From NCBI RefSeq assembly GCF_027531905.1, contig NZ_JAPZSU010000026.1, forward strand, positions 1 to 64,000: a stretch of 64,000 bases of DNA, given 5' to 3'. Position 1 is the stretch's first letter. Every line of letters begins with the position of its first letter. Origin of the DNA: Flavobacterium sp. (GTDB lineage Bacteria; Bacteroidota; Bacteroidia; Flavobacteriales; Flavobacteriaceae). Shown one piece after another: positions 1-7,853 of this stretch. Under the pieces are notes generated by a model. The model searched no databases and was not told where the DNA came from. It saw nothing but the letters and a program-made list of their open reading frames with translations. A program made the translations under genes and the position numbers.

Positions 1-1
1 T

Positions 2-124
2 CGATCATTTACTAACTTTTTGTCTAATCTTATCGCTGGAATAATTGCTTATAATTTTCTGCCTAAAAAGCCTTCTTTGAAATACGAAACGGTTAAAACT
101 AACCAATTAGCGGTCTTTTATTAA
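2..124 (+). CDS. C-terminal fragment of a probable transposase (IS982-like?), cut by window edge
   Basis: The first 40 codons read openly and end in TAA at 122-124. The tail has the pattern NFLSNLIAGIIAYNFLPKKP, which resembles the C-terminus of IS982-type transposases as I remember them (an AxxAYxFxxKKPS-like ending); the catalytic part lies outside the window. Its stop overlaps by four bases the stop of the oppositely oriented broken gene at 121-1005, which would fit an insertion element sitting against that gene. I cannot see a terminal inverted repeat or target duplication. It could also be the end of an unrelated membrane protein. Confidence 0.4.
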   Translation, partial: RSFTNFLSNLIAGIIAYNFLPKKPSLKYETVKTNQLAVFY

Positions 125-1005
125 TCGAGTTCAGGTTTAAAGTAAAACAATAAAACACCAACCGCCATAATCGTTGAAAAAATAACGGCATTCACTCTTT
201 CATGCGTCGCTTTACTCAAAGAGCTACTTGCTGTTACTTCAAAAAATTGTTCGTAGTTATAAGTCGCTATAAAAACCAAAAGCATGGTATTAAGCAACCA
301 CAAAGTGATTTCACCACTTTTCCTTTCAAAATCCAAATCCAAAAAAGAAAAAGTGGGTTGATTTACCTCCTCGGCTATTACGAAGTCATTAGATAACTTT
401 TCATTAAGTTCATAGGACATGTCAGGAACCCAATAATTCCAAAAACTAAAAGAAATATAAAACCCAATCAAGACGATTAAAAGCAGTTCAAAAATATCCA
501 AATCTAAAGTGTAGTCTGTAAAAAGTGCCGAAAAATGGTCGCTACCAAAAGAATATACAACAAAAAATAGCATTAAAAACACTAGCGGAATCATCACATA
601 AGCAATCAACTTTTTGGCAAAATCATTTTTTAATTCTCGTTTAGGTAACCATTGCGAAAACAAAAAGGGGCGACCTAAAGAAGCAAATCCATTAACAACA
701 ATCAATGGAACCAATTGAATCAATTTTAACTCGACCAATTGCGTCCTAAATTGTAGCATAATAATGGAGAGAAAAAGCGCTAAAAAAGAAGCAAAATCGC
801 CATACCAAGCAAACGACAAACAAGATAAGACAGAAGCAAAAACTAGCCACCAATGGGATTTGTTTGCGAACTGATTTTAAAAAAAACAAACAATCATTGC
901 TGTCAGGAACAAACCAAAAATAGCAAGGTTTAAACCAACAGATTGATTGTAAAAAAGCAAGGTAAAAACAAAGCTTGAGGCGAAAATGAAATGGTCTTTT
1001 CTCAT
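121..1005 (-). pseudogene. DUF4153/DUF4173-like membrane protein, interrupted and probably 3'-truncated
   Basis: From an ATG at 1005 the minus strand encodes a hydrophobic N-terminus (MRKDHFIFASSFVFTLLFYN...) that stops at an in-frame TAA after 42 codons (877-879), just after a run of eight T. The same frame continues open to 121 with about six further membrane segments, so one substitution (TAA to AAA) would restore a single ORF of about 294 codons. The N-terminus and location beside a winged-helix regulator match DUF4153/DUF4173-type membrane proteins of Bacteroidota, which are usually 500 residues or more, so the 3' part also seems lost. An internal ATG at 819 could still start a 232-residue product. 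A palindromic operator lies 17 bases upstream of the start. Family assignment is from memory; the interrupting stop is seen directly. Confidence 0.6.
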
Positions 1006-1021
1006 GGTTAAAATTTAAAAG

Positions 1022-1040
1022 TACTTTGTGTTTCAAAGTA
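1022..1040. promoter_or_regulatory. Palindromic operator, copy 1 (TACTTTG-N5-CAAAGTA)
   Basis: A perfect 7-bp inverted repeat (TACTTTG / CAAAGTA, 5-base spacer) fills most of the 52-base gap between the winged-helix gene and the DUF4153-like gene. A near copy lies at 1981-1999 before the membrane-protein gene of the same cluster. Repetition of the same palindrome upstream of two genes beside a regulator suggests it is that regulator's binding site. Confidence 0.6.
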
Positions 1041-1057
1041 ATTAGACAAAAAAATAG

Positions 1058-1351
1058 TTATTTAGTTTTCAATAATTTTTCAAGACTTTTGAGGTGTTGT
1101 TCAAAGGTAACACGTCCTTTATTCGTTACTCGATACGAAGTTTTGGGTTTCTTACCAACAAATTCTTTTTTAACTTCGATATATTCTCCCTTTTCTAAAG
1201 CACTGGAATGGCTGGCTAAATTTCCATCGGTTATATCCAATAACGATTTCATTTCGGTAAAATCTACCCAATCGTTGACCATCAAAATAGACATAATGCC
1301 CAATCTGACGCGACTCTCGAAATCTTTATTTAGTTTATCTATAATTCCCAT
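1058..1351 (-). CDS. Winged-helix transcriptional regulator (HTH_34 type)
   Basis: A 97-residue protein consisting of a single winged-helix domain: residues 5-60 carry the helix-turn-helix (TDGNLASHSSALEKGEYIEV) and the wing KKTSYRVTNKGR follows. This matches the short regulators (PF13601) that Bacteroidota use to control neighbouring membrane-protein genes. It starts 6 bases after the 1358-1972 gene and precedes the broken DUF4153-like gene, so the three form one minus-strand cluster. The palindromes at 1022-1040 and 1981-1999 are likely its operators, implying autoregulation. The effector is unknown. Confidence 0.85.
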   Translation of the reverse strand: MGIIDKLNKDFESRVRLGIMSILMVNDWVDFTEMKSLLDITDGNLASHSSALEKGEYIEVKKEFVGKKPKTSYRVTNKGRVTFEQHLKSLEKLLKTK

Positions 1352-1357
1352 CGATGG

Positions 1358-1972
1358 TTATTTATATTTTTTGAATAATAATAAACCATAGAAAATGTGC
1401 AATATACCGAAACCGAGAATCCAAAAAACTAAACCATATCCTAAAAAGAATAAAGCAACACTTCCTAAAATCACCTCTGAAAAACCAAGGTACTTAATAT
1501 CTGAGTACGTGTATTTCTCGGCATTCAACAAGGCTAAACCATAAAAAATCAAGGTGCTAGGCGCTACCAAAACAAACAACTGATGATAAATAAGGGCAAA
1601 ACAAAAGATAGCACCAGCAATTAGAGGAATTGCTAAATTGAAAAGCATATTTTTTGTAGCTGAAGTCCAGATTGGCAAGTTTAATTTTTTACTTTTTCTA
1701 ACTGTAAAAAAAACACCAAAAGCAAGTGCAAAGAACAAGATAACAAATGCTGTAAGGATTAATTCGGTAATTAAACTAGCAGAATACAACTGATTATTGT
1801 CTTCAAAATACTCAATACCATTGGCTTTAAACAATTGATAAACATATACCCCTCCGAGTAGAGCAGACAAACCTGCAAAAACGCCGGACAAACCGCTTAA
1901 AGAAATAAAACGGGAAGAACGCTCCATCATGGAACGGATATGCACTAAATCTTCTTGATGCTTTTCAGTCAT
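1358..1972 (-). CDS. Conserved integral membrane protein of the regulator cluster
   Basis: Predicted 204 residues from the ATG at 1972. An earlier ATG at 2014 is in frame but would place the operator palindrome (1981-1999) inside the coding region, so the later start is preferred. After a charged N-terminus (EKHQEDLVHIRSMMERSSRF) come about six hydrophobic segments. Proteins of this shape often precede HTH_34 regulators in Flavobacteriaceae. No catalytic motif is visible; function unknown. It is the first gene of the cluster and its own operator suggests control by the downstream regulator. Confidence 0.75.
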   Translation of the reverse strand: MTEKHQEDLVHIRSMMERSSRFISLSGLSGVFAGLSALLGGVYVYQLFKANGIEYFEDNNQLYSASLITELILTAFVILFFALAFGVFFTVRKSKKLNLPIWTSATKNMLFNLAIPLIAGAIFCFALIYHQLFVLVAPSTLIFYGLALLNAEKYTYSDIKYLGFSEVILGSVALFFLGYGLVFWILGFGILHIFYGLLLFKKYK

Positions 1973-1980
1973 AATAAAAG

Positions 1981-1999
1981 TACTTTGAAATACAAAGCT
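1981..1999. promoter_or_regulatory. Palindromic operator, copy 2 (TACTTTG-N5-CAAAGCT)
   Basis: The left arm is identical to copy 1 at 1022-1040, and the right arm CAAAGCT matches it at 5 of 7 bases, with the same 5-base spacer. It lies 8 bases upstream of the ATG at 1972, a position where bound repressor would block initiation. Confidence 0.55.
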
Positions 2000-2041
2000 A
2001 TAAAAATAAATCAATTATGATTACATTTCATCATTTTTTTT

Positions 2042-2072
2042 CAAAAAAAAAGCCACTTAATAAAAAGTGGCT
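2042..2072 (-). terminator. Rho-independent terminator of folD
   Basis: AGCCACTT (2051-2058) pairs with AAGTGGCT (2065-2072) across a 6-base loop; read on the minus strand the hairpin is followed by a run of eight T. It lies 21 bases beyond the folD stop codon. Confidence 0.85.
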
Positions 2073-2093
2073 AACTATAAATTTTAAAAAATG

Positions 2094-2972
2094 TTACTTC
2101 ATTCTCATTTTTCTCGCTAATAATGTATTTTGCAACAACATCGCGATGGTCATTGGACCTACTCCTCCAGGAACAGGAGTGATAAATGATGATTTTTTGC
2201 TTACTCCATCAAAATCAACATCTCCGGTGATTACATAACCTTTTGGGTGAGAAGCGTCCTCCACTCTAGTGATTCCTACGTCGATAACAACAACGCCGTC
2301 TTTTACCATATCCGCTTTCAAATAATTAGGAACACCCAATGCGGTGATAATGATATCGGCATTTTTAGTAAATTCCTCAATATTTTTGGTTCTACTATGC
2401 GTTAAAGTAACGGTTGAATCACCTGGGTTTCCTTTGCGGCTCATCAAGATACTCATCGGACGACCTACAATATGACTTCTTCCAATTACAACCGTATGTT
2501 TCCCTACTGTATCCACTTTATAGCGCTCTAGCAATTGCATAATTCCGAAGGGTGTTGCAGGAATAAAAGTATCCATATCTAGAGCCATTTTTCCGAAATT
2601 AGCTGGATGGAAACCATCAACATCTTTGTCAGGGTCAATTGCCATTAATATTTTTTGTTCGTCAATATGTTTTGGCAATGGTAATTGTACGATGTAACCA
2701 TCTAAATCATCATCTTCATTCAATTCTTTAATCTTCAACAACAACTCAGCTTCTGTAATACTTTCCGGCAAACTCACCAATGTTGATTCAAAACCAATTT
2801 GCTGACAAGAACGTACTTTACTACCTACATAAGTCAAACTAGCACCATCAGTACCCACAATTACCGCAGCCAAGTGAGGCACTTTCTCCCCATTGTCTTT
2901 CATTTGTTGCACTTCGATGGCAATTTCTTTCTTAATATCTTCTGATGTTTTTTTTCCGTCTAGTAGTTGCAT
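2094..2972 (-). CDS. folD: Bifunctional methylenetetrahydrofolate dehydrogenase / methenyltetrahydrofolate cyclohydrolase
   Basis: FolD interconverts 5,10-methylene-THF, 5,10-methenyl-THF and 10-formyl-THF in cytosolic one-carbon metabolism, using NADP. The 292-residue length is typical. Seen in the sequence: the [13 protein letters not shown] segment near residue 50 with the catalytic Lys, the [10 protein letters not shown] signature near 94-103, the Rossmann segment [13 protein letters not shown] near 162-174 and the [10 protein letters not shown] signature near the C-terminus. It lies 100 bases downstream of ffh on the same strand and has its own terminator, so it may be co-transcribed with ffh or separate. 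Confidence 0.97.
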   Translation of the reverse strand: MQLLDGKKTSEDIKKEIAIEVQQMKDNGEKVPHLAAVIVGTDGASLTYVGSKVRSCQQIGFESTLVSLPESITEAELLLKIKELNEDDDLDGYIVQLPLPKHIDEQKILMAIDPDKDVDGFHPANFGKMALDMDTFIPATPFGIMQLLERYKVDTVGKHTVVIGRSHIVGRPMSILMSRKGNPGDSTVTLTHSRTKNIEEFTKNADIIITALGVPNYLKADMVKDGVVVIDVGITRVEDASHPKGYVITGDVDFDGVSKKSSFITPVPGGVGPMTIAMLLQNTLLARKMRMK

Positions 2973-3072
2973 AAGAACTGTTTATTGTTTGTAGTTGATT
3001 GTTTTAAAATACTCAATAGGTACTAGGCAATTTGTAGTATCAAAATTTGGATGCCGAAAACTGATTTCTTTA

Positions 3073-4431
3073 TTATCTAGGCATACCTGGCATTCCCGGC
3101 ATTCCTTTCATTCCACCCATCATTTTCATTAAATTCTTTCCGCCTGGACCTTGCATCATTTTCATCATTTTGCTCATTTGGTCGAATTGCTTCATCAATT
3201 GATTTACTTGTTCGACTTTGGTTCCAGAACCTTTTGCGATTCTAATCTTACGTTTGGCGTCGATTAGGGCTGGTTTGCTTCTTTCTCCAGGTGTCATAGA
3301 ATGGATGATGGCTTCAATATGTTTGAAAGCATCGTCTTCAATTTCGATATCTTTCATTGCTTTGGAAGCACCTGGTATCATTCCAACCAAATCCTTCATA
3401 TTACCCATTTTCTTTACTTGCTGAATTTGGGTTAAGAAATCATCAAAACCAAATTCGTTCTTAGCAATTTTCTTTTGTAATTTTCTAGCTTCCTCTTCGT
3501 TGAACTGCTCTTGAGCACGCTCTACCAAAGAAACAACGTCTCCCATTCCAAGGATACGTTCTGCCATACGAACAGGATAGAACACATCAATGGCATCCAT
3601 TTTCTCTCCTGTTCCTACAAACTTAATCGGTTTGTTTACAACAGTCTTGATAGACAAGGCTGCTCCACCACGAGTATCACCATCTAATTTTGTCAAGATA
3701 ACTCCATCAAAGTTTAGACGGTCGTTGAAAGTTTTTGCTGTATTTACGGCATCTTGACCTGTCATCGAATCGACTACAAACAAGGTTTCTTGTGGCTGAA
3801 TGGCTTTGTGAACGCGTTCGATCTCGTTCATCATTTCTTCATCGACTGCCAAACGACCTGCGGTATCGACAATTACCACATTGAATCCGTTGGATTTGGC
3901 ATGCTTAATTGCGTTTTGTGCAATCTCAACAGGATTTTTGTTTTCTGGTTCAGCATACACCTCAACGGCTATAGAATCTCCAACAACATATAATTGTTGA
4001 ATCGCTGCTGGACGATAAATATCACAAGCAACTAACAGTACTTTTTTATTTTTTTTGGTTTGAAGATAATTGGCTAATTTACCCGAGAAGGTAGTTTTAC
4101 CAGAACCTTGTAACCCTGACATCAAAATAACGGATGGATTACCTGAAAGATTAATTCCAGCAACATCGCCTCCCATCAATTCGGTTAATTCGTCTTTGAC
4201 TAGTTTTACCAACAATTGACCAGGTTGCAAGGTGGTTAACACGTCTTGACCAATGGCTTTTTCTTTTACTTTGGCGGTAAAATCTTTGGCAATTTTAAAG
4301 TTAACATCGGCATCTAACAAAGCACGACGAACTTCTTTTAAGGTATCGGCTACATTGACTTCGGTGATTTTTCCGTGTCCTTTAAGAATATGGAACGCTT
4401 TATCTAACTTATCGCTTAAATTATCGAACAT
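3073..4431 (-). CDS. ffh: Signal recognition particle GTPase Ffh
   Basis: Ffh binds the 4.5S/SRP RNA and hydrophobic signal sequences of nascent chains and delivers ribosomes to FtsY at the membrane. The 452-residue protein shows the N-domain helices (residues 1-85), the G domain with GLQGSGKTT (P-loop, about 107-115), DTAGR (about 190) and TKLDGDTRGG (about 247-256), and the Met-rich M domain ending in a GGMKGMPGMPGMPR tail. Everything expected is present. A Bacteroidota-type promoter lies just upstream (4453-4484). Confidence 0.98.
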   Translation of the reverse strand: MFDNLSDKLDKAFHILKGHGKITEVNVADTLKEVRRALLDADVNFKIAKDFTAKVKEKAIGQDVLTTLQPGQLLVKLVKDELTELMGGDVAGINLSGNPSVILMSGLQGSGKTTFSGKLANYLQTKKNKKVLLVACDIYRPAAIQQLYVVGDSIAVEVYAEPENKNPVEIAQNAIKHAKSNGFNVVIVDTAGRLAVDEEMMNEIERVHKAIQPQETLFVVDSMTGQDAVNTAKTFNDRLNFDGVILTKLDGDTRGGAALSIKTVVNKPIKFVGTGEKMDAIDVFYPVRMAERILGMGDVVSLVERAQEQFNEEEARKLQKKIAKNEFGFDDFLTQIQQVKKMGNMKDLVGMIPGASKAMKDIEIEDDAFKHIEAIIHSMTPGERSKPALIDAKRKIRIAKGSGTKVEQVNQLMKQFDQMSKMMKMMQGPGGKNLMKMMGGMKGMPGMPGMPR

Positions 4432-4452
4432 AATTTTCTGTTTTTTTGAAGT

Positions 4453-4484
4453 GCAAATATACTACAAAGGTTTAGAGGCACAAA
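4453..4484 (-). promoter_or_regulatory. Bacteroidota-type promoter of ffh
   Basis: On the minus strand a TTTG -33 element (4481-4484) is followed, after about 19 bases, by TATATTTGC (4453-4461), a perfect match to the TAnnTTTG -7 consensus of Bacteroidota primary-sigma promoters. The ffh ATG follows 21 bases after the -7 element, so the leader is short. Confidence 0.75.
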
Positions 4485-4602
4485 GATTTGAAGTTTAAAC
4501 TTTGGAGAATTTAGGTGTTTTTGAAAACTAAAAATGACCTTTTTGGGTAGCATCTTCTATTTTGTTTTTGGAATGAAACCCAAAATGCAACATGTTTCCT
4601 AA

Positions 4603-4690
4603 CTAGCCCCGATGGGAGGGAAAATCCTTTTTTTATCCCCAACAGTCCTAAACTGTTGGGGATAAAAAAAGATTGGAAGGACAGCGGGAA
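4603..4690 (+). repeat. Structured intergenic element, copy 1, containing a strong hairpin
   Basis: Flank CTAGCCCCGATGGGAGGGA (4603-4621), an AATCC box, an 18-bp perfect inverted repeat (4628-4645 with 4653-4670, T7 outer and A7 outer), then AGATTGGAAGGACAGCGGGA (4670-4689). The same flanks around a different hairpin occur at 19233-19303, 24755-24825 and 57806-57853. The hairpin, with T and A tracts on both sides, can also act as a terminator in either direction and would end the MBOAT operon, whose stop is at 4741. The 4432-4740 gap holds no gene. Confidence 0.75.
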
Positions 4691-4740
4691 ACTTGCTTAC
4701 AAAAAAGCCTATTCCCTCCGCTCCTAAAATTTATTGTATG

Positions 4741-6438
4741 CTAAAACTGGAAATAAATAAAAGGTACTAATTCGCTTGACGCCATTGCAGCAACCAACCA
4801 GAAGGTAAGCGCAAGAATTAGGGCTTTGAAAAGCATAGGTAACCTGTCGAAAATCGTTTTTAATCCTTGAGTGATGTTAGCCGGAATAAAGTGCAGCGCG
4901 TACCCAATGGCAATCATTATAAACACGTTTTCGTAGCCTGAAATGACTATCGCCCATTGTTCCCAATTGAATTGTAGTTCCCCGATTGAGGTAATCATAT
5001 CTAAGGCCACAGAGAAATCTTTGGCTCTAAAAAAGACCCAACAGAAAACCACAAAATGAAAGGTAAGTAGTACCGAAATAATTGTGGTGATGGCTTTCCA
5101 AAACGTGATTTTTTTGTCTTTGGAAGAAGGAAAATAATCAGAATATAACTTATTGACTGCCAAAGCAATGCCGTGCAATGCACCCCAAATAATAAACTTC
5201 AAACTTGCACCATGCCAAAAGCCGCCTAATAACATGGTTGTCAATAAGTTCACATTGGTAAACATTGTCCTTTTCTTGTCTTTGGCCAATAAAAAAGTCA
5301 AACAGAAAACTACTAATGAAGCAATAGCAATAATCAACGGAATTGGACTCACTGGATAATACCAAGTTGCCCAAGCAATTAATCCTGCAAAAAACAACGA
5401 AGGGAATAAAAACCCTCCAAAACTTCCTTTGCGGTTTCCTCCTACTGAAATATATAAATAATCGCGCAACCAAGTAGATAAGGAAATGTGCCATCTTCTC
5501 CAAAACTCGGTGATGGAAGCCGATTGATAAGGGGTTCGGAAGTTGACTGACAATTTGAAACCCATCAACAAAGCAATTCCGATAGCCATATCGGAATAGC
5601 CTGAAAAGTCACAATAAATCTGAATGGTGTAGCCATAGGATGCCATAAGGTTTTCGAAGGCGGTATAACTTTTGGGTGCATCGAATACGCGATCCACAAA
5701 GTTTAAAGAAATATAATCGGAAATGACGGTTTTCTTGATTAAACCGCCCATGATAAGGAAGGCCGCTGAGTCAAAATCGGCACGAGATAATTGAATCTTG
5801 CTGTAAATTTGAGGAATAAACTCCGAAGCACGAACGATAGGTCCCGCCACTAATTGTGGAAAGAAGGACACGAAAAACATATAATCCAACATGTTCTTAG
5901 TAGGCTCCAACTCTCGTCTATAAATATCGATGATGTAACTCATGGATTGGAAGGTATAGAACGAAATTCCTACAGGCAAAATCACATCGATAAAATGAAT
6001 TTGACCTTCGAATAGTTGATTGTAATTATCAATTAAGAAATTAGAATATTTGAAATAGCCCAAAAAGGCCAAATTGAAAATAACACTAAGAATCAAAAAG
6101 AATTTACGATAGCCTTCTTTGGTTTCTTCATAGAGGAATTTAGCCAAGGTATAATCGACCAAACCAGAAAACAACAAGAGACAAAAATAGATGCCGCTAG
6201 ATTTATAATAAAAGAACAACGAAAAAGCAAAAACATAAATGTGTCGGTACACCCTAGTTTTAGCTTTGGTCGTTAGAATATAAATAGGATAAAACAACAA
6301 AAATAATCCTAAGAAAAAAGCGGTATTAAACAGAATGGGTTCTTTTGGATTGAACGTAATCCATTCATTTACTTGAGCTGCATCAATAGTACCAAAAGTG
6401 GTTTTTAACCAATTTGTTATATCTGAAATAGTAATCAC
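4741..6438 (-). CDS. MBOAT family membrane O-acyltransferase
   Basis: MBOAT enzymes of the AlgI/DltB/PatA branch move acyl groups (often acetyl) across the inner membrane to extracellular polysaccharide or cell-wall acceptors. The 565-residue protein has about 11-12 membrane segments. It carries the family block CDFSGYSDMAIGIALLMGF, the TEFWRRWHISLSTWLRDYLY signature near residues 310-329, and the GGFWHGAS motif with the candidate catalytic His, followed by WGALHG. It follows two SGNH hydrolase genes with an 8-base gap, the arrangement of AlgI with AlgJ/AlgX. Inferred role: O-acetylation of a surface polysaccharide; the acceptor is not identifiable. Confidence 0.92.
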   Translation of the reverse strand: MITISDITNWLKTTFGTIDAAQVNEWITFNPKEPILFNTAFFLGLFLLFYPIYILTTKAKTRVYRHIYVFAFSLFFYYKSSGIYFCLLLFSGLVDYTLAKFLYEETKEGYRKFFLILSVIFNLAFLGYFKYSNFLIDNYNQLFEGQIHFIDVILPVGISFYTFQSMSYIIDIYRRELEPTKNMLDYMFFVSFFPQLVAGPIVRASEFIPQIYSKIQLSRADFDSAAFLIMGGLIKKTVISDYISLNFVDRVFDAPKSYTAFENLMASYGYTIQIYCDFSGYSDMAIGIALLMGFKLSVNFRTPYQSASITEFWRRWHISLSTWLRDYLYISVGGNRKGSFGGFLFPSLFFAGLIAWATWYYPVSPIPLIIAIASLVVFCLTFLLAKDKKRTMFTNVNLLTTMLLGGFWHGASLKFIIWGALHGIALAVNKLYSDYFPSSKDKKITFWKAITTIISVLLTFHFVVFCWVFFRAKDFSVALDMITSIGELQFNWEQWAIVISGYENVFIMIAIGYALHFIPANITQGLKTIFDRLPMLFKALILALTFWLVAAMASSELVPFIYFQF

Positions 6439-6446
6439 AATCTAGT

Positions 6447-7853
6447 TTATTTATTAAATTCTTTAAAAGCGTTGAGCAGCACATTCGACAGCATATTTCC
6501 TTGTAGCTGATACCCGTTTGTTGTATAGTGTACGCGGTCTGGACTCATCAATCCTTTACCATAAATTTTACTAACGCCATGCATACCTCCTAAGGTTTGA
6601 AACAAATCCCACACCGCATAATGTCCTAACGCTGCGTAACTCACCAAACTTTTGGCATACTCATCGACAAAAGTATTAAGACGATGATGCGGCAAAAACG
6701 AAGGTGGTGGCGTAACAATTAAAACATCAGCTTCTGGATTTTGTGTTCTCACTTTCAATAAAAATTCCTGCACTTGTCGGAGATAATCCAAGGGTGCGAT
6801 TTTGCCATAGGATTCATTGGTTCCGAGAGATACTATAATCAAATCGGGTTGTAAGGCTTTTAATTGTTCAAAAAACAGAGGATATTTATTGTAATCAGAG
6901 TATTTAGCGCCATTTACACCAATATTATGATAGATAATTCCGGGGTTGTTACTTTCTAAAACCACTCCATTCAAGGCATACAAGGGAGCTTCTTCATTTG
7001 GCAAAAGAACAAAACGATCTAATGGTTTTTCGGACTCAAAAAAATGATAATTCATATCTTCTTCAAAAGATTCAGAATGATACTTTGTCTTTACTACCGA
7101 TTTCTCACTGGTTTGGTTGGTAGGAATTTTTAATGTCTTACCCGCCGTAATTTTAGTACTTGTGAGTTTGTTTTCTTTTTTAAGTTTTGCTGTACTTACG
7201 TTGTAATGATCCGCAATGGTAGAAAGCGTTTCGCCTTTTTTAATGGTATGAACGACCTTCTTGGGTACTGTCTTGATTGTAACCGTTTTTTCAACCTCAC
7301 CCGCTCTTTCAAAAAGGGATTCGTTGTTTGGGGTGATTATTTTTAAAGTATTAAAAAAATAGTCTTTATTTTTTACCTGTAACGTAAGACGCAAACTTTT
7401 TGATTTACTAATCAACGAAATACCGCTTATACCGACTGGACTTCCATTCAAAGGCAAGATATTGCGGTGATTCGTCCATTTTACATTTGATGAAAAACGG
7501 ACATCTGGAGAGCCATTCGTATGCGCTAGTGTATATGGAAACACCAAACCACGACCAGCATTCCCAAAACTCTTTTGCAAATTGTTTCTACAAACTGCCG
7601 TCATTACATCCCCTTGAATATGGGAATCCCCAATGTGGACAATATTCAATTTTCCCTTTTGGGTACTTTGCAACACTTTTAATTTGGTAAAAAATGTCGT
7701 AAGTCGCTCCGTGTTCTGAATTCCTCTTGGATAGAATTCAGGATCCACCATTTCGTTAACAGATGATATTGACATAAGCACAGGTAAAAGCGTGTTTTGA
7801 GAAAACATTTTAAAGACTACAAAGCAAAAGAAAAAAAGGAATTTAGTTCTCAT
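6447..7853 (-). CDS. Secreted SGNH/GDSL hydrolase with an internal LysM domain
   Basis: Start chosen at the ATG at 7853: it gives a clean signal peptide (MRTKFLFFFCFVVFKMFSQN) and overlaps the upstream stop by 11 bases; an ATG at 7889 would overlap by 47. The 468-residue protein has SGNH block I IGDSHIQGD near residue 78, an inserted LysM domain (IKKGETLSTIADHYNVS... ending GKTLKIP, roughly residues 205-248), the LGTNES block, and DRVHYTTNGY with the Asp/His pair near the C-terminus. LysM binds peptidoglycan, so the enzyme probably acts in the periplasm near the wall. With the neighbouring SGNH and MBOAT genes it likely acylates or deacylates a polysaccharide. Confidence 0.88.
   Translation of the reverse strand: MRTKFLFFFCFVVFKMFSQNTLLPVLMSISSVNEMVDPEFYPRGIQNTERLTTFFTKLKVLQSTQKGKLNIVHIGDSHIQGDVMTAVCRNNLQKSFGNAGRGLVFPYTLAHTNGSPDVRFSSNVKWTNHRNILPLNGSPVGISGISLISKSKSLRLTLQVKNKDYFFNTLKIITPNNESLFERAGEVEKTVTIKTVPKKVVHTIKKGETLSTIADHYNVSTAKLKKENKLTSTKITAGKTLKIPTNQTSEKSVVKTKYHSESFEEDMNYHFFESEKPLDRFVLLPNEEAPLYALNGVVLESNNPGIIYHNIGVNGAKYSDYNKYPLFFEQLKALQPDLIIVSLGTNESYGKIAPLDYLRQVQEFLLKVRTQNPEADVLIVTPPPSFLPHHRLNTFVDEYAKSLVSYAALGHYAVWDLFQTLGGMHGVSKIYGKGLMSPDRVHYTTNGYQLQGNMLSNVLLNAFKEFNK

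Noticed and set aside
746..1036. 96-residue minus-strand ORF
   Set aside because: It is out of frame with the DUF4153-like reading and its Phe/Cys-rich sequence is a shadow of that gene.
1026..1391. Plus-strand ORF over the winged-helix gene
   Set aside because: It is antisense to a well-supported regulator and has no protein-like features.
4603..4690. Riboswitch
   Set aside because: The element lies downstream of genes and its hairpin sequence is not conserved between copies, unlike a ligand-binding aptamer.
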